From NCBI GenBank assembly GCA_018055565.1, contig JAGPHI010000090.1, positions 1-5,315 on the forward strand: DNA of 5,315 nucleotides, given 5' to 3'. Position numbers and translations under genes: made by a program. Positions 1-5,149 of the stretch are shown in pieces. The notes beneath the pieces were generated by a model. That model had not been told where the DNA came from. It was given only the letters and a program-made list of their open reading frames with translations, and ran no database searches. The number at the start of each line of letters is the position of its first letter. Position 1 is the first letter of the stretch. Source of the DNA: Oscillospiraceae bacterium. Its GTDB lineage: Bacteria > Bacillota > Clostridia > Oscillospirales > Ruminococcaceae.

Positions 1-1
1 G

Positions 2-346
2 CGCAACAAAGTGGCCGAATTTATTTTATACACGCACGAGATTGCAGCGCAGCTGGGCGTGCGCATTCCCAGCTTTGGGCACGCAGGCGACGGCAATTTA
101 CACATTTATATTTGCCGCGACGCATTAAGCGAAGAGGCCTTTGCCGATGTGCTGCATAAGGCGTTTTCTGCAATGTATACCCGCGCGGCGCAGCTGGGCG
201 GCCTTGTATCGGGCGAGCACGGCATCGGCTGGGCCAAAAAGCAGTATCTGCATGCGCAATACGGCGATGTGCCGATGCAGCTGATGCGCGGCATCAAAGC
301 GGTGTTTGATGAAAAAGGCATTTTAAATCCGGATAAAATTCTATAA
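2..346 (+). CDS. FAD-linked 2-hydroxyacid oxidase (GlcD/D-lactate dehydrogenase type), C-terminal part, 5' truncated by window edge
   Basis: The reading frame is open from base 2 to a TAA at 344-346, giving 114 residues with the true start outside the window. The GTG at 11 lies inside the domain and is not a start. The protein matches the C-terminal domain of FAD-binding type 4 oxidases (FAD_oxidase_C): it has GHAGDGNLH (77-103), the SGEHGIG box (209-229), and ends with the usual FDEKGILNPDKIL. Enzymes of this family oxidise glycolate, D-lactate or other 2-hydroxyacids to 2-oxoacids in the cytoplasm, passing electrons to an ETF pair, an Fe-S partner or a quinone. The His in the first box and the Glu-His of the second normally lie near the flavin and substrate. 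Substrate cannot be told from this fragment, because the FAD-binding N-terminal half is missing. The gene points towards the minus-strand glp-like series and ends in its own terminator, so it is a separate transcription unit. Confidence 0.93.
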   Translation, partial: RNKVAEFILYTHEIAAQLGVRIPSFGHAGDGNLHIYICRDALSEEAFADVLHKAFSAMYTRAAQLGGLVSGEHGIGWAKKQYLHAQYGDVPMQLMRGIKAVFDEKGILNPDKIL

Positions 347-428
347 TGTGTGCGTGTATTTTGCATGGCGTATGGCGGTTTCTAACAGTATAGCAGCACT
401 TAAGTTTCATGCAACGCCTAAATATGGC

Positions 429-466
429 AAAGCCCCCTGTGCTTTCAGCGAGCACAGGGGGCTTTT
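429..466 (+). terminator. Rho-independent terminator after the GlcD-like gene
   Basis: A perfect 13-bp stem (431-443 with 451-463) extends by two A-T pairs to 15 bp (429-443/451-465). The loop is 7 nt (444-450) and TTTTGTGT follows on the plus strand. The core is AGCCCCCTGTGCT. It lies 83 nt after the oxidase stop and ends about 40 nt before the 3' end of the convergent aldolase gene. Read on the minus strand, the stem is followed by the weaker tail CTTTGCCATATTT, so it may also end the aldolase transcript. No better minus-strand terminator is visible between 466 and 504. Confidence 0.93.
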
Positions 467-504
467 GTGTAAAAATGGGTTTTTGCGCTAAGGTTTGCGC
501 AGCG

Positions 505-1194
505 CTATTTTAAGCCATTGTCCAATTTTTCGTAGCCCGGATGGCGGCCTGTTACGCCGTAATAGGCGCGCTTATCAATCAGCTTTTGAATATTTTCGGG
601 GCTGATATCGCGGCTGCCGCCAAGAATCACCGCGTTAATGGTAATTTTGGCCCATAGCTCAAGGCTTTCCATGCGGTAAAACGCCGTAACCACGTCGCCG
701 CCAACGGCAAGCGCACCGTGATTTTCTAAAAGCATCACATCGTGCTGCTCCAAATACGGCTCTATCGCATTCGGCACCTCCTCGGTGCTTGGCGTGCCGT
801 AGGGCGTAAGCGGCACAGCGCCCACGGTAACCACGGTTTCAATCATATTGTACATATCCATCGATTTTTGCGCCACGGCAAAGCCCGTTGCGCCCGGCGG
901 ATGCGCGTGCACCACGGCCCATACATCCGCGCGTTTTTCATAGCAGCGCAAATGCATTTTAATTTCGCTGGATGGGCGGTATCCCTCGGCGGCTTCAAGG
1001 ATATCGCCGTTTGCATTGATGCGCACCAGCTTTTCTGGTGTGATATACGATTTGCTGATGCCTGTCGGTGTGGCCAAAAAGGTGCCGTCCTCCAAACGTG
1101 CCGACACATTGCCGTCGTTTGCGGCCACCCAGCCAAGCTGCCACATTTTGTGGCAAACATCGCAAATTTGTTCTTTGATACTGTCAATATTCAT
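505..1194 (-). CDS. class II aldolase/adducin family protein, probably L-fuculose-1-phosphate aldolase-like
   Basis: This 229-residue protein has the usual size for soluble class II (zinc) aldolases; FucA has about 215 residues. Visible family motifs, in order, are NDGNVSAR (26-33) and TPTGISK (42-48) for substrate phosphate/backbone binding, PSSE (74-77) with Glu77 as the catalytic acid/base, HAHPP (96-100) supplying zinc ligands His96 and His98, and ENHGAL (157-162) supplying the third ligand His159. Tyr115 and the C-terminal RAYYGV match places where FucA has catalytic tyrosines. A Glu at position 77 favours an aldolase over the L-ribulose-5-phosphate 4-epimerase branch, which has Asp there. 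FucA cleaves L-fuculose-1-phosphate into DHAP and L-lactaldehyde, but other substrates are possible. The ATG at 1194 follows AAGGA about 12 nt upstream. The gene lies 92 bp behind the DUF1667 gene on the same strand and is probably the last gene of that unit, though it may also have its own promoter. Confidence 0.92.
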   Translation of the reverse strand: MNIDSIKEQICDVCHKMWQLGWVAANDGNVSARLEDGTFLATPTGISKSYITPEKLVRINANGDILEAAEGYRPSSEIKMHLRCYEKRADVWAVVHAHPPGATGFAVAQKSMDMYNMIETVVTVGAVPLTPYGTPSTEEVPNAIEPYLEQHDVMLLENHGALAVGGDVVTAFYRMESLELWAKITINAVILGGSRDISPENIQKLIDKRAYYGVTGRHPGYEKLDNGLK

Positions 1195-1265
1195 GCGTTA
1201 AACCGTCCTTTTTGCAAGATAGCATCGCGCGGCATGCTTTTGCAAGCCCTGCCGGCGATAGATAT

Positions 1266-1294
1266 AGTATACCGCAATTACAAGCGCTATACAA
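1266..1294 (-). promoter_or_regulatory. weak candidate promoter in front of the aldolase gene
   Basis: On the minus strand TTGTAT (1294-1289) and TATACT (1271-1266) are separated by 17 bp. The -10 matches consensus at five of six bases; the -35 matches only the TTG. The site overlaps the end of the DUF1667 gene and lies about 70 bp before the aldolase ATG, inside an unusually long 92-bp gap for an operon. It could give the aldolase some independent expression. A chance match is quite possible. Confidence 0.25.
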
Positions 1295-1631
1295 TATCCT
1301 TTGTGGCCACAACGGCAATGCCGGTGTCGGCAACGTTTGCAAGCACAATTTGCCCAGTTTTTACAGGGCAGGTAAGGCTTATGCCGTTCAGCGCGTGCAT
1401 CACGCTTGTTACCTTGCATTTTGGCACGCTGCCCGCCGTTTTCACGGGGCAGCGGCGCGCGCTGCCGCCTTGCGTTTTCACGGTGCTGGTTACAACGCGC
1501 ACGGGCGCGGTTAATTCGGCTTTGCCGTAATGCAATCCGCGCTCACAGCCATTGCCTTTTACTGCAAGGGTTTCTTCGTCTACCGTCAAACGGCAGCCCT
1601 TAGGGCATACAATACAGATGATATCAGCCAT
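1287..1631 (-). CDS. DUF1667 family cysteine-rich (probable Fe-S) protein of a glp-like oxidoreductase cluster
   Basis: This 114-residue soluble protein matches the DUF1667 family, which in Clostridia commonly sits behind the two flavoproteins encoded upstream here. The N-terminus has CIVCPKGC (Cys6, Cys9, Cys13) followed by GNGCERG (Cys29). This C-x2-C-x3-C...C layout resembles the Fe4S4 site at the N-terminus of molybdopterin oxidoreductases, so a [4Fe-4S] cluster and an electron-transfer role are inferred, in the place of GlpC in a GlpABC-like complex. Three more cysteines follow: Cys61 and Cys88, both in a CPVKT pentapeptide, and Cys72. The ending TGIAVVATKDIV is typical of the family. 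The ATG at 1631 is chosen because AAAGGA lies about 9 nt upstream and the protein then begins MADIICIVCP, as expected; the frame is open further upstream but that extension has no family-like content. It lies 100 bp after the NAD/FAD oxidoreductase gene. Confidence 0.9.
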   Translation of the reverse strand: MADIICIVCPKGCRLTVDEETLAVKGNGCERGLHYGKAELTAPVRVVTSTVKTQGGSARRCPVKTAGSVPKCKVTSVMHALNGISLTCPVKTGQIVLANVADTGIAVVATKDIV

Positions 1632-1682
1632 TGTTCTTGTTCCTTTCGTCTGTTCGATTATCAGCGTTTCGCCTTGTGCACG

Positions 1683-1724
1683 CTTTTGCGCAAAAATATT
1701 GCCGCAAAGCCTTACACGCAAAAG
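1683..1724 (-). repeat. inverted repeat in the gap between the oxidoreductase and DUF1667 genes
   Basis: CTTTTGCG (1683-1690) is repeated as CGCAAAAG (1717-1724), giving a possible 8-bp stem in the transcript. The inner copy overlaps a 12-bp palindrome, TTTTGCGCAAAA (1684-1695). The 100-bp gap is long for this otherwise tightly packed pair. The structure could tune mRNA stability or cause partial termination, but no clear U-tract follows on the minus strand, so it is listed only as a repeat. Confidence 0.35.
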
Positions 1725-1731
1725 ATAAGCG

Positions 1732-2982
1732 CTATTTTTCTTGAATGGACACGGTTAATTCGCTGCTTGTTGCTTTATCCAGTAAAACGCGCGGCAGCAT
1801 AATATGCTCCATCTCGCCGGGCGCTAAATGCTCGCGCTTAAACGCAGCTAAAACGGTTTCGCCGTCCATCACTTGCACCACGCTTTCGCCGTAAATGCGG
1901 TTTACGCGGAAAAACACATCTGCGGCTTTTGCGATATTGGCGGGGCGGATATGCTGCGGCACCGTATAGGTAACGCCCGTGCCATTTTTAATGGCCAGCG
2001 CTTGGCCTGTGGCAGACCCGTTTAGCACATACTGCGCAGCGCCCGCGCCCGCGCGCTGGCTTTCTGCGGTTACAAAATCCACAAGGTCGTGCACATGCAC
2101 CACATTGCCCGATGCAAATATGCCGCCAAGCGAGGTTTCCATGTTTTCATATACCATCGCGCCGCTTGTGCGCGGGTCCATCGCAATGCCAGCATCTCTT
2201 GTCAGCTCGTTTTCGGGTATCAGCCCCACCGATAAAAGAATGGTGTCGCAATCAAATTCCATTTCGGTGCCCTTGATGGGGCGGCGGTTTTCGTCTACTT
2301 TTGCCACGATTACCTTTTCTACACGCTTGTCGCCTTTAATGTCTACAATCGTGTGCGAGAGATACAGCGGGATGTCAAAATCGTTTAGGCACTGCACAAT
2401 ATTGCGCGTAAGCCCGCCCGAATACGGCATCACTTCTACGCAGGCCAGCACCTTTGCGCCCTCTAAAGTAAGGCGGCGCGCCATAATCAGGCCAATATCG
2501 CCCGAGCCCAAAATGATGACGCGCTTGCCCACCATGCGCCCCTCGATATTGATATAGCGCTGGGCGGCGCCCGCTGTAAACACGCCCGCGCCGCGCGTGC
2601 CAGGAATGGCAATGGCACCGCGCGTGCGCTCGCGGCAGCCCATTGCAAGCACCACGGATTTGGTTTGTAAAACGCGATACCCCTCGGCCGCGCTTACCAC
2701 GTGCACCTCTTTTTCGGGCGATACCGAAAGCACCATCGTGTCCAGCGCAAGCTCGATGCCGCTATCTTGTAAAAGCGCGATAAAGCGCCCCGCGTATTCG
2801 GGGCCGGTTAATTCTTCTTTAAAATAGTGTAGGCCAAAGCCGTTATGAATGCATTGGTTTAAAATGCCGCCCAGCTCTTTGTCGCGCTCCACAATTAAAA
2901 TGTGCGCAAGGCCTTTTGCTTTGGCTTCCAGCGCCGCGGCAAGGCCGGCAGGCCCACCGCCAATCACAATTAAATCATACAT
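1732..2982 (-). CDS. NAD(H)/FAD-dependent oxidoreductase, partner of the GlpA-like protein
   Basis: The product is 416 residues long, a pyridine-nucleotide-disulfide-oxidoreductase-fold flavoprotein. The FAD Rossmann motif GGGPAG is at 8-13 with acidic Glu32 closing the second strand. GGILNQCIHNGFG follows at 38-50 and MGCRERTRG at 114-122, both characteristic of this glp-cluster subfamily. A second dinucleotide site, GSGDIG (159-164) with Glu183 at the end of the next strand, suggests NAD(H) rather than NADP(H). SVGLIPENEL (251-260) and FASGNVVHVHD (289-299) are the second FAD-contacting region. The likely role is to pass electrons between the FAD/[2Fe-2S] protein upstream and NAD or another carrier in the cytoplasm. 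The ATG at 2982 is preferred: it overlaps the upstream stop in ATGTATGA (8 bp overlap, likely translational coupling) and has GGTGA 5 nt before it. An in-frame GTG at 2991 would add three residues but lacks a well-placed binding site. There is no membrane segment. Confidence 0.93.
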   Translation of the reverse strand: MYDLIVIGGGPAGLAAALEAKAKGLAHILIVERDKELGGILNQCIHNGFGLHYFKEELTGPEYAGRFIALLQDSGIELALDTMVLSVSPEKEVHVVSAAEGYRVLQTKSVVLAMGCRERTRGAIAIPGTRGAGVFTAGAAQRYINIEGRMVGKRVIILGSGDIGLIMARRLTLEGAKVLACVEVMPYSGGLTRNIVQCLNDFDIPLYLSHTIVDIKGDKRVEKVIVAKVDENRRPIKGTEMEFDCDTILLSVGLIPENELTRDAGIAMDPRTSGAMVYENMETSLGGIFASGNVVHVHDLVDFVTAESQRAGAGAAQYVLNGSATGQALAIKNGTGVTYTVPQHIRPANIAKAADVFFRVNRIYGESVVQVMDGETVLAAFKREHLAPGEMEHIMLPRVLLDKATSSELTVSIQEK

Positions 2983-4420
2983 TTGCTTCACCCGTGCTTT
3001 CTGCTTTGGTTTCTCCGGTTAAAATATACGTGCCGCTTGTGTCTTGCAACACGGCGGTATCGGGGATATTTTGTTCCCGCGCCAAAATTTCTAAAACGCG
3101 CGGCCCGCAAAAGCCGCCCTGGCAGCGCCCCATGCCCGCGCGCACACGCCGCTTTACGCCATCCAGCGAAACAGGGGGAATTGGCCCGCGCAGGCTTTCT
3201 AAAATTTCGCCCTCCGTCACGGTTTCGCAGCGGCAAATCACACGGCCATAAGCGGGGTTTGCGGCAATCAGTTCGCGCTTTTGTTCGTTTGAAAGCTCTT
3301 TAAAGCACACATGCGTGCGCTGGCAAACAAAATCGTCTTTCTCGCGCAGGGCAATGCCCTCGTTTTCCAAAAGCTGCACCGCATATTTTGCAATGGCGGG
3401 CGCGGCAGTAAGCCCAGGAGATTTAATGCCCGCAATGTCAATCAGGCCATCGGCGGCGCGTTCGATAATAAAATCATCCTTATCGGTTGCAGCACGCACG
3501 CCCGCAAAATTGCGGATGGATGCGCGCAAATTCACGCTCGGCACCGATTTTTTGGCCATTTCGCTCACAAAGGCAAGCCCCTCGGCCGTAGTGGCGGTGT
3601 CGGTGGGGGCGCTGGCTGCTGCGTTTGGCCCCACTATCAAATTGCCATGTACGGTGGGCGATACCAGCACGCCTTTGCCGTTCTCGTTCGGGCATTGAAA
3701 AATCACACTGTGCACGGTGTCGCCCTCGGCGGTGTCTAATAAATAATATTCGCCACGGCTGGTTTTGGTGGTAAACGAGGGCTTTGCGGCCATGTTATGC
3801 ACATTTTCGGCTAAAACGCCCGCCGCGTTCATCACGCACCGCGCTTCAAACACGCCTTTATCCGTGGTAACGCGCCATCCGCTGCTAATTTTTTCCATCC
3901 CAATCACGCGGTGCGAAAGATATAGCTGCACGCCGTTTTTAACCGCGGTTTCTGCCAGCGCCAGCGCATATTCCCACGGGCTGACAATGGCGGCCTCGGG
4001 CGCATACAGCGCTAAGGTAACGGCGGGGGAAAGCTTTGGCTCACGCGCGCGCACCTCGTTGCCCGATAAAAGCGCAAGGCCGCCCACGCCGTTTTTAACA
4101 CCGTTTGCATAAAGCGCGCGCAGCGTTTCTTCCTCATCGGGCGCAAACGCCAGCACATACGAGCCCACCTGCTTATAGGGCACATCCAGCGCGGTGCAAA
4201 GCTGCTTTGCCAGCTTTACGCCCTCTACATTCAGCTTTGCCATTAAGGTGTCGTGCGCGGGGTCATAGCCCGCGTGCAAAATGGCGCTGTTTGCCTTTGT
4301 GGTGCCCACAGAAACATCGTTTTCTGCCTCCAGCACTGCCACTGAAAGCCGATAGCGCGAAAGCTCCATCGCGGTGGCTGCGCCCACAATGCCGCAGCCG
4401 ATTACAATCACATCAATCAT
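2975..4420 (-). CDS. GlpA-like FAD-dependent oxidoreductase with C-terminal BFD-like [2Fe-2S] domain (glycerol-3-phosphate dehydrogenase family)
   Basis: The product is 481 residues long. The N-terminal DAO-fold domain has GCGIVG (8-13) and Glu31 for FAD, then KANSAILHAGYD (42-53), NAAG (198-201), SRGEYYLLD (221-229) and GIKSPGL (331-337) near the second FAD contact. The C-terminal BFD-like domain has CRC (Cys396, Cys398) and CQGGFC (Cys433, Cys438), the four ligands of a [2Fe-2S] cluster. The protein belongs to the anaerobic glycerol-3-phosphate dehydrogenase/L-2-hydroxyglutarate oxidase superfamily; oxidation of sn-glycerol-3-phosphate to DHAP is the usual assignment, but a related 2-hydroxy substrate cannot be excluded. 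It is the first gene of the minus-strand series, and the next gene overlaps its end. The ATG at 4420 fits the family N-terminus, with AAGGA about 13 nt upstream. The ATG at 4432 would add four residues but sits almost on the binding site. Longer versions would run into the leader terminator. Confidence 0.93.
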   Translation of the reverse strand: MIDVIVIGCGIVGAATAMELSRYRLSVAVLEAENDVSVGTTKANSAILHAGYDPAHDTLMAKLNVEGVKLAKQLCTALDVPYKQVGSYVLAFAPDEEETLRALYANGVKNGVGGLALLSGNEVRAREPKLSPAVTLALYAPEAAIVSPWEYALALAETAVKNGVQLYLSHRVIGMEKISSGWRVTTDKGVFEARCVMNAAGVLAENVHNMAAKPSFTTKTSRGEYYLLDTAEGDTVHSVIFQCPNENGKGVLVSPTVHGNLIVGPNAAASAPTDTATTAEGLAFVSEMAKKSVPSVNLRASIRNFAGVRAATDKDDFIIERAADGLIDIAGIKSPGLTAAPAIAKYAVQLLENEGIALREKDDFVCQRTHVCFKELSNEQKRELIAANPAYGRVICRCETVTEGEILESLRGPIPPVSLDGVKRRVRAGMGRCQGGFCGPRVLEILAREQNIPDTAVLQDTSGTYILTGETKAESTGEANV

Positions 4421-4452
4421 ACTACTACCCATTTCCTTTTCAAATTTATAAC

Positions 4453-4500
4453 AAAAAAAGAGCAACGCAAACACACCATACGGTGCGTTTCGTTTACTCT
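4453..4500 (-). terminator. intrinsic terminator inside the leader of the glp-like operon
   Basis: On the minus strand a 19-nt arm (4500-4482, beginning AGAGTAAACG) pairs with 4477-4459 (ending GTTGCTCT) around the loop GTAT. About 16 of 19 positions pair, with a short central irregularity that can also be drawn as two single-base bulges. Seven T (4459-4453) follow directly. It ends about 32 nt before the chosen ATG of the GlpA-like gene. Since it lies after the promoter and the thioredoxin gene already has its own terminator, it is best read as an attenuator of the downstream operon. Confidence 0.85.
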
Positions 4501-4520
4501 CAAATCTCAAAACAAAGCGC
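4485..4520 (-). promoter_or_regulatory. antiterminator pairing competing with the leader terminator
   Basis: GCGCTTTGTTT (4520-4510) can pair with AAACGAAACGC (4495-4485) at 10 of 11 positions, counting one G-U, around a 14-nt loop. The second strand is the core of the 5' arm of the terminator, so the two structures exclude each other. This is the expected architecture of an antitermination switch. No folding energy was calculated. Confidence 0.6.
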
Positions 4521-4593
4521 GCTGATTTTATTGTAATGGTTCCCCAAGCTGTGCTAAATGGGGGGCATCAAAGCAGAATTGCTACTTTTGCTA

Positions 4594-4622
4594 ATTGTAC
4601 CATAAAATATGCGAAATGTAAA
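4594..4622 (-). promoter_or_regulatory. sigma-A-type promoter of the glp-like operon
   Basis: On the minus strand TTTACA (4622-4617) and TACAAT (4599-4594) are separated by exactly 17 bp; each hexamer differs from consensus at one base. It is the only good promoter between the thioredoxin gene and the GlpA-like gene. Its -35 hexamer directly abuts the stem of the thioredoxin terminator and forms that terminator's T-rich tail. Confidence 0.75.
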
Positions 4623-4655
4623 GGAAAAGGAAAGTCGGTAAGACTTTCCTTTTCC
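4617..4655 (-). terminator. Rho-independent terminator of the thioredoxin gene
   Basis: A perfect 14-bp stem pairs 4655-4642 with 4636-4623 (GGAAAAGGAAAGTC and its complement) around a 5-nt loop. TTTACATTT follows on the minus strand. It starts 9 nt after the thioredoxin stop codon. On the plus strand it is followed by GTATCC, so it acts in one direction. Confidence 0.87.
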
Positions 4656-4664
4656 GTATCCATG

Positions 4665-4973
4665 CTAGTCCAGCATTTGCAAGATGGCGGCCTTTGGCCT
4701 TGCGCCAACGGCACTTTGCACCACTTTGCCGTTTTTGATTACCAGCAAAGTAGGGATGCTCATCACTTGATATTGCGCGGCCAGCTCGGGCTGCTCGTCG
4801 ATATTAATTTTGCCCACCTTTGCATGGGTGATTTCTTCGGCAATTTCGTCCACTAGGGGCGATACCATGCGGCACGGGCCGCACCACGGCGCCCAAAAAT
4901 CCAGCAGTACGGGCTGCTCAGATTGTAATACCTCTGCAGTAAAATTATCGTTTGTAATGGTTAAAACGCGCAT
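4665..4973 (-). CDS. trxA: thioredoxin
   Basis: This is a 102-residue single-domain thioredoxin of normal length. It has the active site WCGPC (30-34, redox cysteines Cys31 and Cys34), the buried Asp25 before it in LLDFWA, and the cis-proline loop MSIPT with Pro74. KINIDEQPELA and VIKNGKVV are the usual conserved strands. The protein reduces disulfides in cytoplasmic proteins with electrons from a thioredoxin reductase, which is not in this window. The ATG at 4973 has an ideal AAGGAGG (4985-4979) 5 nt upstream, which rules out the longer open frame. Its own promoter and terminator make it a single-gene unit between the glp-like operon and the divergent peptidase. No signal peptide is seen. 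Confidence 0.96.
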   Translation of the reverse strand: MRVLTITNDNFTAEVLQSEQPVLLDFWAPWCGPCRMVSPLVDEIAEEITHAKVGKINIDEQPELAAQYQVMSIPTLLVIKNGKVVQSAVGARPKAAILQMLD

Positions 4974-4988
4974 AGTTTCCTCCTTTTT

Positions 4989-5003
4989 ATGGGCAATGCC
5001 CAT
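4989..5003. repeat. perfect 15-bp palindrome in the thioredoxin leader
   Basis: ATGGGCA-A-TGCCCAT is a perfect inverted repeat with a one-base centre, 3 bp upstream of the thioredoxin ribosome binding site and downstream of the predicted start of transcription. It could be an operator for a repressor, or a small hairpin affecting translation. No known operator consensus is recognised. Confidence 0.5.
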
Positions 5004-5035
5004 GTGTTTCGGGTGATTGCTGCAAAGCGGCATGC

Positions 5036-5103
5036 ATTTGCATTACCTATATTATATGCGCCTTGCAAGTAAAATGCAATTGCTGGGCTAAAGAAATGCA
5101 AAT
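5036..5103. repeat. ATGCAAAT copies flanking the thioredoxin promoter
   Basis: ATTTGCAT (5036-5043) and its exact complement ATGCAAAT (5096-5103) lie on either side of the thioredoxin promoter. A third, imperfect copy, ATGCAATT (5074-5081), overlaps its -35. They may be binding sites for a regulator, but in AT-rich intergenic DNA chance copies are plausible. Confidence 0.3.
5051..5079 (-). promoter_or_regulatory. promoter of the thioredoxin gene
   Basis: On the minus strand a perfect TATAAT (5056-5051) is preceded by TTGCAT (5079-5074) at 17 bp. The -35 matches only in TTG, so the promoter relies mainly on its -10. Transcription would start near 5044, leaving a leader of about 70 nt before the ATG at 4973. 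Confidence 0.6.
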
Positions 5104-5129
5104 ATGGCAAGCATGCGAAAACGAACGGT

Positions 5130-5144
5130 AAATTTGTCAAATTT
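5130..5144. repeat. 15-bp palindrome upstream of the peptidase promoter
   Basis: AAATTTG-T-CAAATTT is a perfect inverted repeat 28 bp upstream of the TATAAT of the peptidase gene, between the two divergent promoters. The position suits an activator or repressor site for the peptidase gene. No regulator is encoded in the window. Confidence 0.45.
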
Positions 5145-5149
5145 GCGGG

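Larger units (their letters stand above)
4421..4587 (-). promoter_or_regulatory. structured 5' leader of the glp-like operon (transcription attenuator)
   Basis: Given the promoter at 4622-4594, transcription should begin near 4587 (an A). That leaves about 167 nt before the ATG at 4420. Structures in RNA order are a small AGCA/TGCT hairpin with a 4-nt loop (4583-4572), a stem of CCCCA plus AGC against GCTTGGGG with a 3-nt bulge (4563-4542), an antiterminator pairing (4520-4485), and an intrinsic terminator (4500-4453). The ribosome binding site AAAAGGAA follows. The arrangement is that of a conditional terminator controlling the operon. I do not recognise a known riboswitch class or a T-box motif. 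By analogy with Bacillus glpD and glpFK leaders, a GlpP-type glycerol-3-phosphate-responsive protein is a plausible partner; that is inference. Confidence 0.65.

Noticed and set aside
471..504. Separate minus-strand terminator after the aldolase gene
   Set aside because: Only a 5-bp TGCGC/GCGCA stem with an 8-nt loop followed by AAAAACCC is visible, without a T-tract. The stronger hairpin at 429-466 probably serves both directions.
742..1530. Long plus-strand open frame (262 codons) opposite the aldolase and DUF1667 genes
   Set aside because: It has a Cys-, His- and Arg-rich composition without recognisable domains and runs antisense across two well-supported genes and their gap. It is the usual shadow of GC-rich codon third positions.
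1632..1721. N-terminal extension of the DUF1667 protein to 144 residues
   Set aside because: The ATG at 1631 has AAAGGA at the right distance and starts directly before the conserved cysteine motif. The extension consists of intergenic repeats.
1979..2557. Plus-strand open frame of 192 codons opposite the NAD/FAD oxidoreductase
   Set aside because: It lies wholly antisense to a clear family member, has no ribosome binding site that stands out, and shows a Ser/Thr/Pro-rich composition without motifs.
4421..4510. N-terminal extension of the GlpA-like protein by 30 residues, to 511 residues
   Set aside because: The extension would translate the terminator hairpin and its T-run and precede the family-typical N-terminus. 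A ribosome binding site is present just before the ATG at 4432/4420.
4105..4536. Plus-strand open frame of 143 codons opposite the 5' end of the GlpA-like gene
   Set aside because: It is rich in Pro, Ala and His, antisense to conserved FAD-domain coding sequence, and runs through the leader terminator; not a believable protein.
4421..4600. T-box or other known riboswitch in the leader
   Set aside because: No T-box UGGNACC bulge sequence is present in the transcribed leader; the TGGTACAAT string is upstream of the start and is part of the promoter. No known aptamer core could be recognised by eye.
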